DNA of 64,000 nucleotides from Dysgonomonas sp. ZJ279 (lineage in GTDB: Bacteria; Bacteroidota; Bacteroidia; Bacteroidales; Dysgonomonadaceae), in the NCBI RefSeq assembly GCF_011039205.1, contig NZ_JAAKEL010000001.1:372001-436000 (forward strand). The letters are read 5' to 3'. Under the pieces are notes generated by a model, which saw only the letters and a program-made list of their open reading frames with translations, was not told the DNA's origin and did no database searches. Made by a program: the position numbers and the translations under genes. This document shows, piece after piece, positions 18,336 through 26,608 of this stretch (within the stretch, counting starts at the first letter, position 1; the number at the start of each line of letters is the position of its first letter).

Positions 18336-19904
18336 ATGGATATTAAAAATATAATAGAGCTTTTTTTAGGACAGTTAAAAATAAAATACACAAAAAGCTA
18401 TTTGAATAAACTTTATGACGAACATCCATACAAAAACACGCTTTTCGGTATTTCAGATATTTTATCGAAGTATAATCTGAAAACAACAGGACTTCAGATA
18501 AACACAGATGAAAATATGGGTGAACTTAATACTCCTTTTATAACAGGTATCAATAATAAATTTGCTGTTGTATCTAAAATCACCAATGATAATGTTCAAT
18601 ATTTAGGGGAAGATGATCGTAAAACAATCCCGATTAATGATTTCTTAAATCGCTGGAATGGCACCATACTGATCGCCGAACAGAACAATGAGTCAATAGA
18701 ACCAAACTACTCACAACACAAGAGGGTCGAGACATTCAATTTTCTACGTAATAAAGTACTTCAGGTATCCATTGTTTTATTATCGATATTGGGGATTATA
18801 TCTGGCCATTCGTACTCTGATATTGGATTCTTAATGTTGCTGTCAATAAATGCAGGAGGGGTTTATATCGGCTATTTGCTTTTACAAAAACAAATGCATA
18901 TCTCTAACAATCATGCAGACAAAATTTGCTCTTTGCTAAAACATGGGTGTAATAGTATTTTAGATTCATCCGCTGCCAAAATTATGGGAGCTATCGGCTG
19001 GAGCGAAATCGGACTCGGCTACTTTCTTTCTAATCTATGTGTTTTGCTTTTTTTCTCTTCTTTTAGTCCTTATTTAGCTTTAATTAATTGCTGTGCTCTC
19101 CCTTATAGTTTATGGAGTGTTTGGTATCAGAAATTTATTGCTAAAGAGTGGTGCCTTCTATGTCTTATTGTACAAGCTCTCCTCTGGCTGTCATTCATTA
19201 TAAATCTGGTATTTGATTACATATATGTTCCCCGTTTATCCTTTTTTGCAATTTTTATTGTTGGATGTCTTTTTATTATGCCATCGGCTATAATTAATAT
19301 ACTGCTACCCTATTTTATAGATAAGAAGCAATTGAAAGCAGTACAACTAAGATATAGTAGTATAAAAATGGATGCAGGAGTATTCGAATCCAAGTTAAAA
19401 GTACAACCGTATTATGAAGTAAATAGAGAAATATCTCAAATTTTATGGGGTAATAAGGATGCTGAAACGCTTGTAACCCTTGTTACCAATCCTCATTGTG
19501 GATCTTGTGCAGCTATACATCAGCAATTAGATAATTTATTAGACAGAGTAGGGGATAAAATATGTGTTCAGTATATACTCACGTCTTTTTCAGAAGAATT
19601 AGAATCCAGTGCAACTTTTCTTACGGCTGTTTATCTGTCTGATGAAATAAAGCCCGATGAGAAAAGAGAAATCTTCAATCGATGGTTTAGCCATGGAAAA
19701 AATAATAGACAAGATTTTTTTGATAGATATGATTTTGATATCACGAGTCAAACTGTCTTAGACGAAATAGAGAGTCATCGAAGATGGTGTAAAACTGTCT
19801 CTTTGAAGGGTACGCCTACTATAATCATGAATGGTCATGAATTACCCGAAGGATACAATATAGATGATGTCGCCTATTATACAGATTTAGCTACAAATAA
19901 ATAA
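18336..19904 (+). CDS. Fusion: C39-like domain + vitamin K epoxide reductase (VKOR) domain + thioredoxin-like domain
   Basis: A 522-residue membrane protein. Residues 1-117 have the layout of a peptidase C39 (bacteriocin leader peptidase) domain but contain no cysteine, so this part cannot be a cysteine protease and may only bind leaders. Residues about 140-330 form a VKOR domain with C198/C205, S211-S212 and the membrane CxxC C273-C276 (WCLLC). Residues about 350-520 are a thioredoxin/DsbA-like domain with C388-G-S-C391 and a cis-Pro at TP494. Such a fusion makes disulfides de novo and passes them to a client. The client is probably the cysteine-containing protein encoded 84 bases downstream. 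Confidence 0.85.
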   Translation: MDIKNIIELFLGQLKIKYTKSYLNKLYDEHPYKNTLFGISDILSKYNLKTTGLQINTDENMGELNTPFITGINNKFAVVSKITNDNVQYLGEDDRKTIPINDFLNRWNGTILIAEQNNESIEPNYSQHKRVETFNFLRNKVLQVSIVLLSILGIISGHSYSDIGFLMLLSINAGGVYIGYLLLQKQMHISNNHADKICSLLKHGCNSILDSSAAKIMGAIGWSEIGLGYFLSNLCVLLFFSSFSPYLALINCCALPYSLWSVWYQKFIAKEWCLLCLIVQALLWLSFIINLVFDYIYVPRLSFFAIFIVGCLFIMPSAIINILLPYFIDKKQLKAVQLRYSSIKMDAGVFESKLKVQPYYEVNREISQILWGNKDAETLVTLVTNPHCGSCAAIHQQLDNLLDRVGDKICVQYILTSFSEELESSATFLTAVYLSDEIKPDEKREIFNRWFSHGKNNRQDFFDRYDFDITSQTVLDEIESHRRWCKTVSLKGTPTIIMNGHELPEGYNIDDVAYYTDLATNK

Positions 19905-19912
19905 AAATAAAC

Positions 19913-19936
19913 CTTTTGTTAAGTTGTAAACAAAAG
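19913..19936 (+). promoter_or_regulatory. Hairpin ahead of the Ser-Gly repeat protein gene
   Basis: Perfect eight-base arms CTTTTGTT (19913-19920) and AACAAAAG (19929-19936) with an eight-base loop, followed by an eight-base palindrome GCAGCTGC (19939-19946). No U-run follows, so it is not a classical terminator. It could set the relative amount of the downstream message or be a processing or protein-binding site. Confidence 0.4.
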
Positions 19937-19988
19937 AAGCAGCTGCAAACAATTGAACCTACAACACAATAATTAAACATTAAAAGAA

Positions 19989-20909
19989 ATGGAAAAATTA
20001 AAAAAAATCAAAGTCTTAAATGAGCAAGAGCTAAAAACATCAATGGCGGCCTCTAGTGCGGCCGATAATTTGAAGTCGGGGTCATTCTATGGAGTTTCTT
20101 GCCCTACTGGCGATTATGTTGGATGTCAGTATAATAACTATTATACAATACATAGTTCCCTAGTCGAAGGAACGCTTAAGCCTGTAGGTGTTACATGTGA
20201 TAGCGGCAGTGGAGTATACTGTCCTGGATATTCAGGTTCAGGTTCAGGCTCAGGTTCAGGCTCAGGCTCAGGCTCGGGTTCTGGTTCTGGCTCAGGTTCT
20301 GGCTCAGGTTCAGGTTCAGGTTCGGGCTCAGGCTCAGGCTCTGGTCTAAAGAACTGTAGTGAAATCGCTCTATTTGGATCAGGAGCAAAGAGTGTCTCAC
20401 TACGTCCTTATTCCTATCACATTAATTTAAATATGAGAGACGACTTTCCCAACGAAGAACCGCAAAATTGGGGGCTGTGCTTTGCAGCTTGTGTTCAGCA
20501 AATGCATCTAAAATTGGGTATCTATGGAGATAGGCCAGATTCTTTCCTGAGGAAATTTATAGAAATTGTTAAGACAAGCGATAGCTATGAACATAGAAAA
20601 CGATATGGCTTTAGCCATTATGAGCAAGAGAAAATCCTGTCATATTATTTCGAAGCGAACAAATCTTATGAATGTCTGCATCCTCTATCTTTTTTGTTTA
20701 ATGATAGATGTCTTTTTGCTATGGTAAAAGATTCAAGCGATGCAAGAAGCCGTCAGGTCCTTGTTGCCGGATATGATGAAACTCGCCCTTCCGAGAAATA
20801 TGAGTTAACTCTTACTTATTGGGATCCGGCAGATACCAAAAATCTTAAAACAGCTTTAATTCAGAATTTCGATGAATTTTATTTCATTGGAGTTGCGAAA
20901 AAGAAATAA
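19989..20909 (+). CDS. Leader-bearing protein with (Ser-Gly)19 linker and papain-fold domain; likely substrate of the cassette
   Basis: 306 residues in four parts. Residues 1-27 (MEKLKKIKVLNEQELKTSMA and on) resemble the charged leader of Bacteroidota natural-product precursors, ending in small residues instead of Gly-Gly. Residues 28-81 hold four cysteines (C38, C46, C70, C78). Residues 82-119 are nineteen Ser-Gly dipeptides. Residues 120-306 look like a C39/C70-type papain fold: NWGLCFAACVQ with C164 as candidate nucleophile, Q159 as oxyanion residue and D279 in YWDP as third residue. Where His is expected (before VLVAGYDE) the sequence is S-R-Q, so it may be inactive. No Sec signal peptide. 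No close family recognised. Confidence 0.7.
   Translation: MEKLKKIKVLNEQELKTSMAASSAADNLKSGSFYGVSCPTGDYVGCQYNNYYTIHSSLVEGTLKPVGVTCDSGSGVYCPGYSGSGSGSGSGSGSGSGSGSGSGSGSGSGSGSGSGSGSGLKNCSEIALFGSGAKSVSLRPYSYHINLNMRDDFPNEEPQNWGLCFAACVQQMHLKLGIYGDRPDSFLRKFIEIVKTSDSYEHRKRYGFSHYEQEKILSYYFEANKSYECLHPLSFLFNDRCLFAMVKDSSDARSRQVLVAGYDETRPSEKYELTLTYWDPADTKNLKTALIQNFDEFYFIGVAKKK
20232..20345 (+). repeat. (Ser-Gly)19 coding repeat, 19 x 6 bp
   Basis: Nineteen in-frame hexamers of the form TCN GGY. Serine codons are mixed (13 TCA, 4 TCT, 2 TCG) and glycine codons are about half GGT and half GGC. This indicates that the peptide repeat has been maintained rather than freshly expanded by slippage. Confidence 0.95.
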
Positions 20910-20960
20910 CAGAAACTCATTAGACAAACCCTAGTTCGGTAGCAACTATTTAAATTTTAA

Positions 20961-20996
20961 AAAAGCGGATTGATGTTTCGAGATCAATCCGCTTTT
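20961..20996. terminator. Bidirectional terminator
   Basis: Fourteen-base perfect arms (20961-20974 and 20983-20996) with an eight-base loop, between the convergent Ser-Gly repeat protein gene and pepD, A-rich on one side and T-rich on the other. Confidence 0.85.
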
Positions 20997-21000
20997 CATT

Positions 21001-22461
21001 TTATTTCTTTGCAGGTATATTTTTCAAAACCTCAAGCAAGAAGTCCCACCATTTGGCAACTGATGGTATATTAATTTGCTCAGCCGGCGAATGTGCATCC
21101 GTTATAGTCGGGCCACATGATATCATATCCAGATGAGGATATTTCTCAAGGAATAACCCACACTCCAGTCCCGCATGAATTGCTTTAATCTCGGGTTCTT
21201 TATTATAAAGTTTTTTATACGTTTCTTTTGCAATATTCAGAATCTTAGAATCCGGATTTGGTTTCCATCCTGGATATCCGTCAGAATGTGTTACCTCTGC
21301 TTTAGCCTGTGTAAATATTGCATTTACCATATTGGCAGCATTTTCTTTCTGCGATTCGGTAGAGCTACGTTGGCTTGTTCCTACAACAATCGTATTGCTG
21401 GCTTTCATTTTGATAGAAGCCAGGTTAGTTGATGTCTCTACCAATCCCGGTATATCGAAGCTCATGCCTAATACTCCATGAGGGCAACCATAGATAGCAT
21501 TCAATAGATTATTTGTTGTATTCTTATCGATGAGTGATGTAGGGGTGTCGGTCGATTCAACTGTTATTCTAAAGTTCGGATCCACAGCCTTCAGCTCAGC
21601 TTCTATTTGTGGAGCGAGAATATTCAGGTCGATAATAATGTTCTCTTTCTTATTGTAGGGAACACCTGCTATCGCATAAGCTTCGCGCGCAATGGCATTA
21701 TGAAGATTTCCTCCGCCAATCTCTGCAAGAAGAAGATCGTATTTTCTGTTCAAATCCCAAAGGTAGCGATTGAGTATCTTGTTAGCGTTGCCTAATCCTT
21801 TGTGTATCTCGGCGCCGGAATGTCCTCCGTTGAGCCCTTTTACTTGTACCTTGAACCAGAAGAAATTAACAGGAGTCGATTCCGATTTATATGTGAAAGT
21901 CGCTGTCGTTCCTTTCCCTCCGGCACAACCGATATAAATCTGCCCCTCTTCTTCTGTATCCAGATTAATGAGAATATCTCCGGTAAGAAAGTCTTTGCCT
22001 AAAGCATAAGCACCTGTCAATCCGGTTTCTTCGTCTACCGTAAATAAGCATTCCAGTTTGCCGTGTTCTATATCATTCGATGCTAAAATCGTTAAAGCTG
22101 CTGCTACACCCATGCCATTATCTGCACCTAAAGTTGTTCCTTTAGCTTTCAGCCAATCACCGTCTATATAGGTTTCGATGGGGTCTTTGTCGAAATCATG
22201 TACAGTATCGGTGTTCTTTTCGCATACCATATCCACGTGTCCTTGCAGAATTACGATCGGTAGGTTTTCTTTTCCTTTTGTTGCTTCTTTGGTGATAAGG
22301 ACATTGCCTGTATCATCTTTTTTTACACTTAAGTTATGTTTTTTTGCAAAGTCAAGTAAATAAGTAATTATTTTTTCTTCTTTCTTTGATGGACGGGGTA
22401 TTTGAGTGATTTCATGGAAATAATTCCAGATAGGAGCGGGCTTTAAATCTTTTATATTCAT
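21001..22461 (-). CDS. pepD: Aminoacyl-histidine dipeptidase (M20 family, PepD)
   Basis: Cytosolic zinc-dependent dipeptidase of 486 residues. The M20 metal ligands and catalytic residues are visible: LQGHVDMVCEKN (about 72-83), GADNGMGVAAAL (about 117-128), VDEETGLTGA (about 147-156) and the C-terminal TITDAHSPAEQINI. The length is normal for PepD. It is monocistronic by position, convergent with the upstream cassette and divergent from the OmpH-like gene. Confidence 0.95.
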   Translation of the reverse strand: MNIKDLKPAPIWNYFHEITQIPRPSKKEEKIITYLLDFAKKHNLSVKKDDTGNVLITKEATKGKENLPIVILQGHVDMVCEKNTDTVHDFDKDPIETYIDGDWLKAKGTTLGADNGMGVAAALTILASNDIEHGKLECLFTVDEETGLTGAYALGKDFLTGDILINLDTEEEGQIYIGCAGGKGTTATFTYKSESTPVNFFWFKVQVKGLNGGHSGAEIHKGLGNANKILNRYLWDLNRKYDLLLAEIGGGNLHNAIAREAYAIAGVPYNKKENIIIDLNILAPQIEAELKAVDPNFRITVESTDTPTSLIDKNTTNNLLNAIYGCPHGVLGMSFDIPGLVETSTNLASIKMKASNTIVVGTSQRSSTESQKENAANMVNAIFTQAKAEVTHSDGYPGWKPNPDSKILNIAKETYKKLYNKEPEIKAIHAGLECGLFLEKYPHLDMISCGPTITDAHSPAEQINIPSVAKWWDFLLEVLKNIPAKK

Positions 22462-22589
22462 CTTTTTTATATTTGATAATATTTTTTCACAATCTTAATA
22501 ACATATAAAAATATACAGATAAAGGATAAAAAGCAATATTTTTACAACTTTTAAAGGTTTATTTGTAGCGTACTTTTAACATTATGATA

Positions 22590-22597
22590 TATCTTTG
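22590..22597 (+). promoter_or_regulatory. -7 element for the OmpH-like gene
   Basis: TATCTTTG, a perfect TAnnTTTG match, 74 bases upstream of the start at 22672. The upstream TTTG (22562) is a little too far for an ideal -33. Confidence 0.55.
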
Positions 22598-22671
22598 CCG
22601 GGTCGTTCTAAAATAAAACTTGTATATTTGGAGCCTAGGAGTAAGATTAACTAATTTTTTATAGATAAATA

Positions 22672-23289
22672 ATGAAGAATATTTCTTATGTGATTAATGG
22701 TGTTTTGGCTGTTGCTATTATCATTTTATTTGTACTGTTCTTTACTAACAAGGGTAATTCAAATGAAGAAGATAAAACTCCTTTGGCTTTCGAGCCGGGA
22801 GACTCTACTGTAACATTGCCTATAGCATATGTAAATGTAGATTCATTACTTGCTAACTACGAATTTGCAAAAGTGTCGGGAGAGCGATTGATGAATAAAT
22901 TTAAAAGTTCGAATAATACAGTAGCTCAAAAACAACGACAGTTGGAAACTGAAGCTACCGATTTCCAACGTAAGGTTCAGAGTAATGCATTCCTAAGTCA
23001 GGAGCGTGCTCAAGCAGAATCGCAACGTATCCAAAAATTAAATGCAGACTTGCAACAAATGGCTCAACGCTTAGAAAATGAGTTAGCGCAAGAAGAGCAA
23101 AAAATTAATGAGCAGTTAGCTGATTCGGTACGTGTTTGTTTAGTAGAATATAACAAAAAAGCAAATTATCAGATTATTTTCAGTAATAAAGGTTTGGATA
23201 ATATTCTTACTGCAAAAGATAAATACGATATAACTCAAGATATCTTGAAGTTGTTGAATAGCCGCTATAAAGCGGAAGCAGCTAAATAA
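22672..23289 (+). CDS. OmpH/Skp-family periplasmic chaperone-like protein
   Basis: A 205-residue protein with an uncleaved-looking N-terminal membrane segment (residues 6-27) instead of a clear signal peptidase site, then the Skp/OmpH domain: IAYVNVDSLLANYEFAK starts the fold and a long Gln/Glu-rich coiled coil (about 85-150) forms the tentacle. Skp-type proteins guide outer-membrane proteins through the periplasm. Bacteroidota often carry several copies, and this one is probably an anchored paralogue. It has its own promoter and terminator. Confidence 0.88.
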   Translation: MKNISYVINGVLAVAIIILFVLFFTNKGNSNEEDKTPLAFEPGDSTVTLPIAYVNVDSLLANYEFAKVSGERLMNKFKSSNNTVAQKQRQLETEATDFQRKVQSNAFLSQERAQAESQRIQKLNADLQQMAQRLENELAQEEQKINEQLADSVRVCLVEYNKKANYQIIFSNKGLDNILTAKDKYDITQDILKLLNSRYKAEAAK

Positions 23290-23312
23290 AAAGCATAAGA
23301 AAGATAGTATAG

Positions 23313-23347
23313 ATAGGGTGGCCCGATAGGATCACCCTATTTTTTTG
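23313..23347 (+). terminator. Terminator after the OmpH-like gene
   Basis: ATAGGGTG / CACCCTAT arms (23313-23320, 23333-23340) followed by a run of seven T. Confidence 0.85.
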
Positions 23348-23440
23348 TTTTTTTCTCGATTGTAGATTATGAAATTTGAAGTGGAAATGTATCTATAGTT
23401 TTAGAAATACATTTTTAAACAAACATAATACTTAACTATC

Positions 23441-26400
23441 ATGAAAAAAATGATCGCTTTCTTACTTGTTTTCATGGCTTTTGTCGAGCTGAGTTATGCC
23501 CAAAAGGGAATTCGTGTAGGACTTATGCCTATAATAGATGTTTCTGCATTAAGGTCAAGCGAATCTCCTGTCCGCATTTCGGAAGTAAAGGTAGATGTCA
23601 AGGTTGTCGGAACTATGGCTGTGACTACTGTTGATATGGTATTTTACAATCCGAATAATCGCATTCTGGAAGGAGAACTACAGTTCCCTTTGGGCGACGG
23701 GCAATCTGTTTCGCGCTTTGCTTTAGATATTAATGGGAAGTTACGCGAAGGTGTAGTTGTAGATAAGGCTAAGGGTCAGGAAGCTTTCGAATCGGTGATC
23801 CGTCAGAAAATAGACCCGGGATTATTCGAAAAAACACAAGGCAATAATTTTCGTACCCGCGTATATCCATTACCTGCGAAAGGAACACGTAGAATTGTAA
23901 TCGCTTATGAGCAAGAGTTGATAGAAAATAATGTTAGCTTTCGCTTTCATTTGCCTGTGGAGTATGGTAATGTGTTAGATCGTTTCGACTTGAATCTTAC
24001 AGCTTTTGCAACAAACAGTCAACCTGTGATAGATGAAACTCCTTGGGGCAAATTTTCGTTCGACAGGGCAGGGGATGCTTATGTCGCTTCTTATAGTAGT
24101 ACAAATTATGACGCTAAGGGTCAGCTTGTTTTTTCTATTCCTAGCAAGAATAGTCAGACACAGTTTGTTGAGCAAGGAAAATTGAGTGGTGATTTTTATT
24201 TTTATACGAATGTTAAGCCGGAAATCAAACAAAAAAATCGCGAAAAAATAAATATTCCTGCCACCATTGCATTATATTGGGATGCATCCGCATCTATGGA
24301 AAATAGGGATTTAAATAAAGAATTTCAATTTTTGGATAAATATTTCGAAGGAGTAAGTGATAAAATAGTATTCTTATATTCTTTCAATCTTAATGTAATA
24401 AAGTCTCAAACGTATATTATTAAAGAAGGGAACTGGTCTGAACTCAGAAAAGTATTGGAAAATATAAAATATGATGGAGCCACCCAATATGGTACCTTGA
24501 ATCTGAAAAACTCTCATAGGTCGATGCCTAGACCATCAGCGTCTGCGCAATCGATGAAAAGGCTAAAATCGTGGAATGAACCCGATGAAATATTGTTCTT
24601 TTCGGATGGATTGACAAATTTCGGCGAATCGGAGCCTGAAATAGGGGGCATCCCAGTGAATACAATAACTTCTCTATTATCAGCGGATCATGCTATGTTG
24701 AAATATATGGCATCAGCTACGGGTGGTAAGTTCATAAATCTTATGCAAGAAACGGTGGACGAAGCTGTGTCGAGAATGCATACGCAAGAGCTTCAATTCC
24801 TTTATGCTGATTATGATAAAGGTGAGATTTCTGACATAACGCCCTCTATACCACAAACTGTAAATTTATCAAGTATTTTTTCTCTGGCTGGTAAGCTTAA
24901 AACCAAATCTGCGACTATTACATTACACTTTGGAGTAGGAGATGAAATATTATATTCTAAAACAATAAAGATGAGTAAGTCTGATGCTGCTGATTACAAT
25001 AATATTGTGGAGCGTGTCTGGGCAGAAAAAAGAATAGCAGAATTATATATTCGTTATGATAAAAATAAGCGAGAAATAGAAACCTTGGGCAAACAGTTCA
25101 ATATTGTAACCCGCAATACTTCTCTTATCGTTTTGGATAGGGTAGAAGATTACGTGCAATATGAAATAACTCCTCCTGAAGAACTGCTCGCTGAGTATAC
25201 AAAACAAATCAACTATATAAAAAAGAATAAAAGTAATTATGTACAAGAGCACATAGAATCTGTAGTGCAGATGTTTGATGCCCGTAAAGCTTGGTGGAAT
25301 AAGTCATTTCCTAAAACGTGCTCGAAGCAATCTCAAAATAGGAAAGGTTCTGAACCTCACTTTGTACCACCTGTTATTTATGAGGATAATATGGTTATGG
25401 CAGATATGTATATAGCGAGTTCAGATGAAGAAGACATGGTGCTTAGAGAAGAAATTAGTATTAGTAGAATGGCGGTGTCTAGTAGTTCTATATCAGGTGT
25501 TTCTATCGAAAGTTTATCAGAAAATAAGGAGATGGAGAGAGACATAAAATTGAAGCCTTCTACTTCTCTGCAACAAGTAAAACAAGCGAAAATTGAGTTA
25601 AAGGTTTGGAGTCCGGATACACCATATATGAAAATTCTGAAATCTAAATCAGATACTGAGCTTTATCGGGTTTATCTGGATATAAAAGAAGATTATAAAA
25701 CTACACCATCTTTCTATCTTGATGTGGCGACTCTATTCGAAGAGAGGGGATTAAAACAAGAGGCACTGATTATATTATCTAATCTGGCAGAACTAGAGGT
25801 CGAAAACTATCGTTTGCTTCGTGTTTTGGCTAATAGGTTAAATCAACTCGGTTACACTGGATATGCAATTGTATTTTTTGATAAGGTTTTAGAGCTTCGT
25901 CCAAATGAGCCACAATCATATCGTGATTTAGGACAAGCCTATGCAGCCAATGTTGATTACCAAAAGGCAGTAGATATAATGTGCAAATTGGTACAACGTT
26001 CTTGGGATGGTCGCTTCCCGGGCATCGAAGTTATCGTTGTCGAAGAGATAAATAAGGTGATCATAGAGGCAAAAAATAAGAAAGTGAAATTAGACTTGTC
26101 AGCAATAGATAGTCGTTTAATTTATGAGATGCCTGTGGATATTCGTATTGTTCTCAATTGGGATACCGACAACAGTGATATGGATCTCTGGGTAACAGAT
26201 CCTTGTGGTGAGCAATGCTTCTATAATAATCCAAACACACGAGTTGGAGGCTATATTTCCAGTGACTTCACAGGAGGATATGGCCCCGAGGAATTCATGA
26301 TAAAAGAGGCCATATCGGGTAAGTATAAAATTCAGGCGCATTATTTTGGTTCAAGAGAACAAACGCTGGTTGGCCCGACAACGGTTTATCTGGATATTTA

Positions 26401-26506
26401 TACTTATTACTCTACAGTAAGAGAGAAAAAGGAAACGATAACATTACGATTGACTCAAGATGAGTCTACTGTAGATATTGGCGAAATTATTTTTGATGGG
26501 AGATAA
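23441..26506 (+). CDS. Secreted VIT-VWA-TPR-DUF2135 protein
   Basis: A 1021-residue exported protein with a Sec signal peptide (MKKMIAFLLVFMAFVELSYA). The order is: VIT domain as in inter-alpha-trypsin inhibitor heavy chains (about 25-155, with FYNPNNRILEGELQFPL); a von Willebrand A domain with the MIDAS motif D281-A-S-A-S285; a helical region; TPR-like repeats (about 740-870, including ALIILSNLAELE and PQSYRDLGQAYA); and a C-terminal DUF2135 beta domain (about 900-1010, IVLNWDTDNSDMDLWVTDP). VIT-VWA proteins are usually adhesion or complex-scaffolding factors. The exact role is unknown. It stands alone between two terminators. Confidence 0.85.
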   Translation: MKKMIAFLLVFMAFVELSYAQKGIRVGLMPIIDVSALRSSESPVRISEVKVDVKVVGTMAVTTVDMVFYNPNNRILEGELQFPLGDGQSVSRFALDINGKLREGVVVDKAKGQEAFESVIRQKIDPGLFEKTQGNNFRTRVYPLPAKGTRRIVIAYEQELIENNVSFRFHLPVEYGNVLDRFDLNLTAFATNSQPVIDETPWGKFSFDRAGDAYVASYSSTNYDAKGQLVFSIPSKNSQTQFVEQGKLSGDFYFYTNVKPEIKQKNREKINIPATIALYWDASASMENRDLNKEFQFLDKYFEGVSDKIVFLYSFNLNVIKSQTYIIKEGNWSELRKVLENIKYDGATQYGTLNLKNSHRSMPRPSASAQSMKRLKSWNEPDEILFFSDGLTNFGESEPEIGGIPVNTITSLLSADHAMLKYMASATGGKFINLMQETVDEAVSRMHTQELQFLYADYDKGEISDITPSIPQTVNLSSIFSLAGKLKTKSATITLHFGVGDEILYSKTIKMSKSDAADYNNIVERVWAEKRIAELYIRYDKNKREIETLGKQFNIVTRNTSLIVLDRVEDYVQYEITPPEELLAEYTKQINYIKKNKSNYVQEHIESVVQMFDARKAWWNKSFPKTCSKQSQNRKGSEPHFVPPVIYEDNMVMADMYIASSDEEDMVLREEISISRMAVSSSSISGVSIESLSENKEMERDIKLKPSTSLQQVKQAKIELKVWSPDTPYMKILKSKSDTELYRVYLDIKEDYKTTPSFYLDVATLFEERGLKQEALIILSNLAELEVENYRLLRVLANRLNQLGYTGYAIVFFDKVLELRPNEPQSYRDLGQAYAANVDYQKAVDIMCKLVQRSWDGRFPGIEVIVVEEINKVIIEAKNKKVKLDLSAIDSRLIYEMPVDIRIVLNWDTDNSDMDLWVTDPCGEQCFYNNPNTRVGGYISSDFTGGYGPEEFMIKEAISGKYKIQAHYFGSREQTLVGPTTVYLDIYTYYSTVREKKETITLRLTQDESTVDIGEIIFDGR

Positions 26507-26527
26507 GTAAACTGTTTTTTAGAAAGG

Positions 26528-26564
26528 ATAGGCGGAAAGTAGAAAAAACTTCCGCCTATTTTTG
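26528..26564 (+). terminator. Terminator after the VIT-VWA gene
   Basis: Ten-base arms ATAGGCGGAA (26528-26537) and TTCCGCCTAT (26550-26559) followed by a T run. Confidence 0.85.
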
Positions 26565-26591
26565 TTTGTTTCTGTATAGTATTTATCTTTG
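26561..26591 (+). promoter_or_regulatory. Promoter for aroE-upp
   Basis: TTTG (26561-26564), 19 bases, then TATCTTTG (26584-26591): a full consensus promoter that shares bases with the tail of the preceding terminator, 17 bases before the aroE start. Confidence 0.75.
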
Positions 26592-26608
26592 TTCAAATTA
26601 TAGATGAT

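Noticed and set aside
20232-20345. Possible CRISPR or tandem DNA repeat
   Set aside because: The hexamers are in frame, encode Ser-Gly throughout and lack spacers, so this is a coding repeat.
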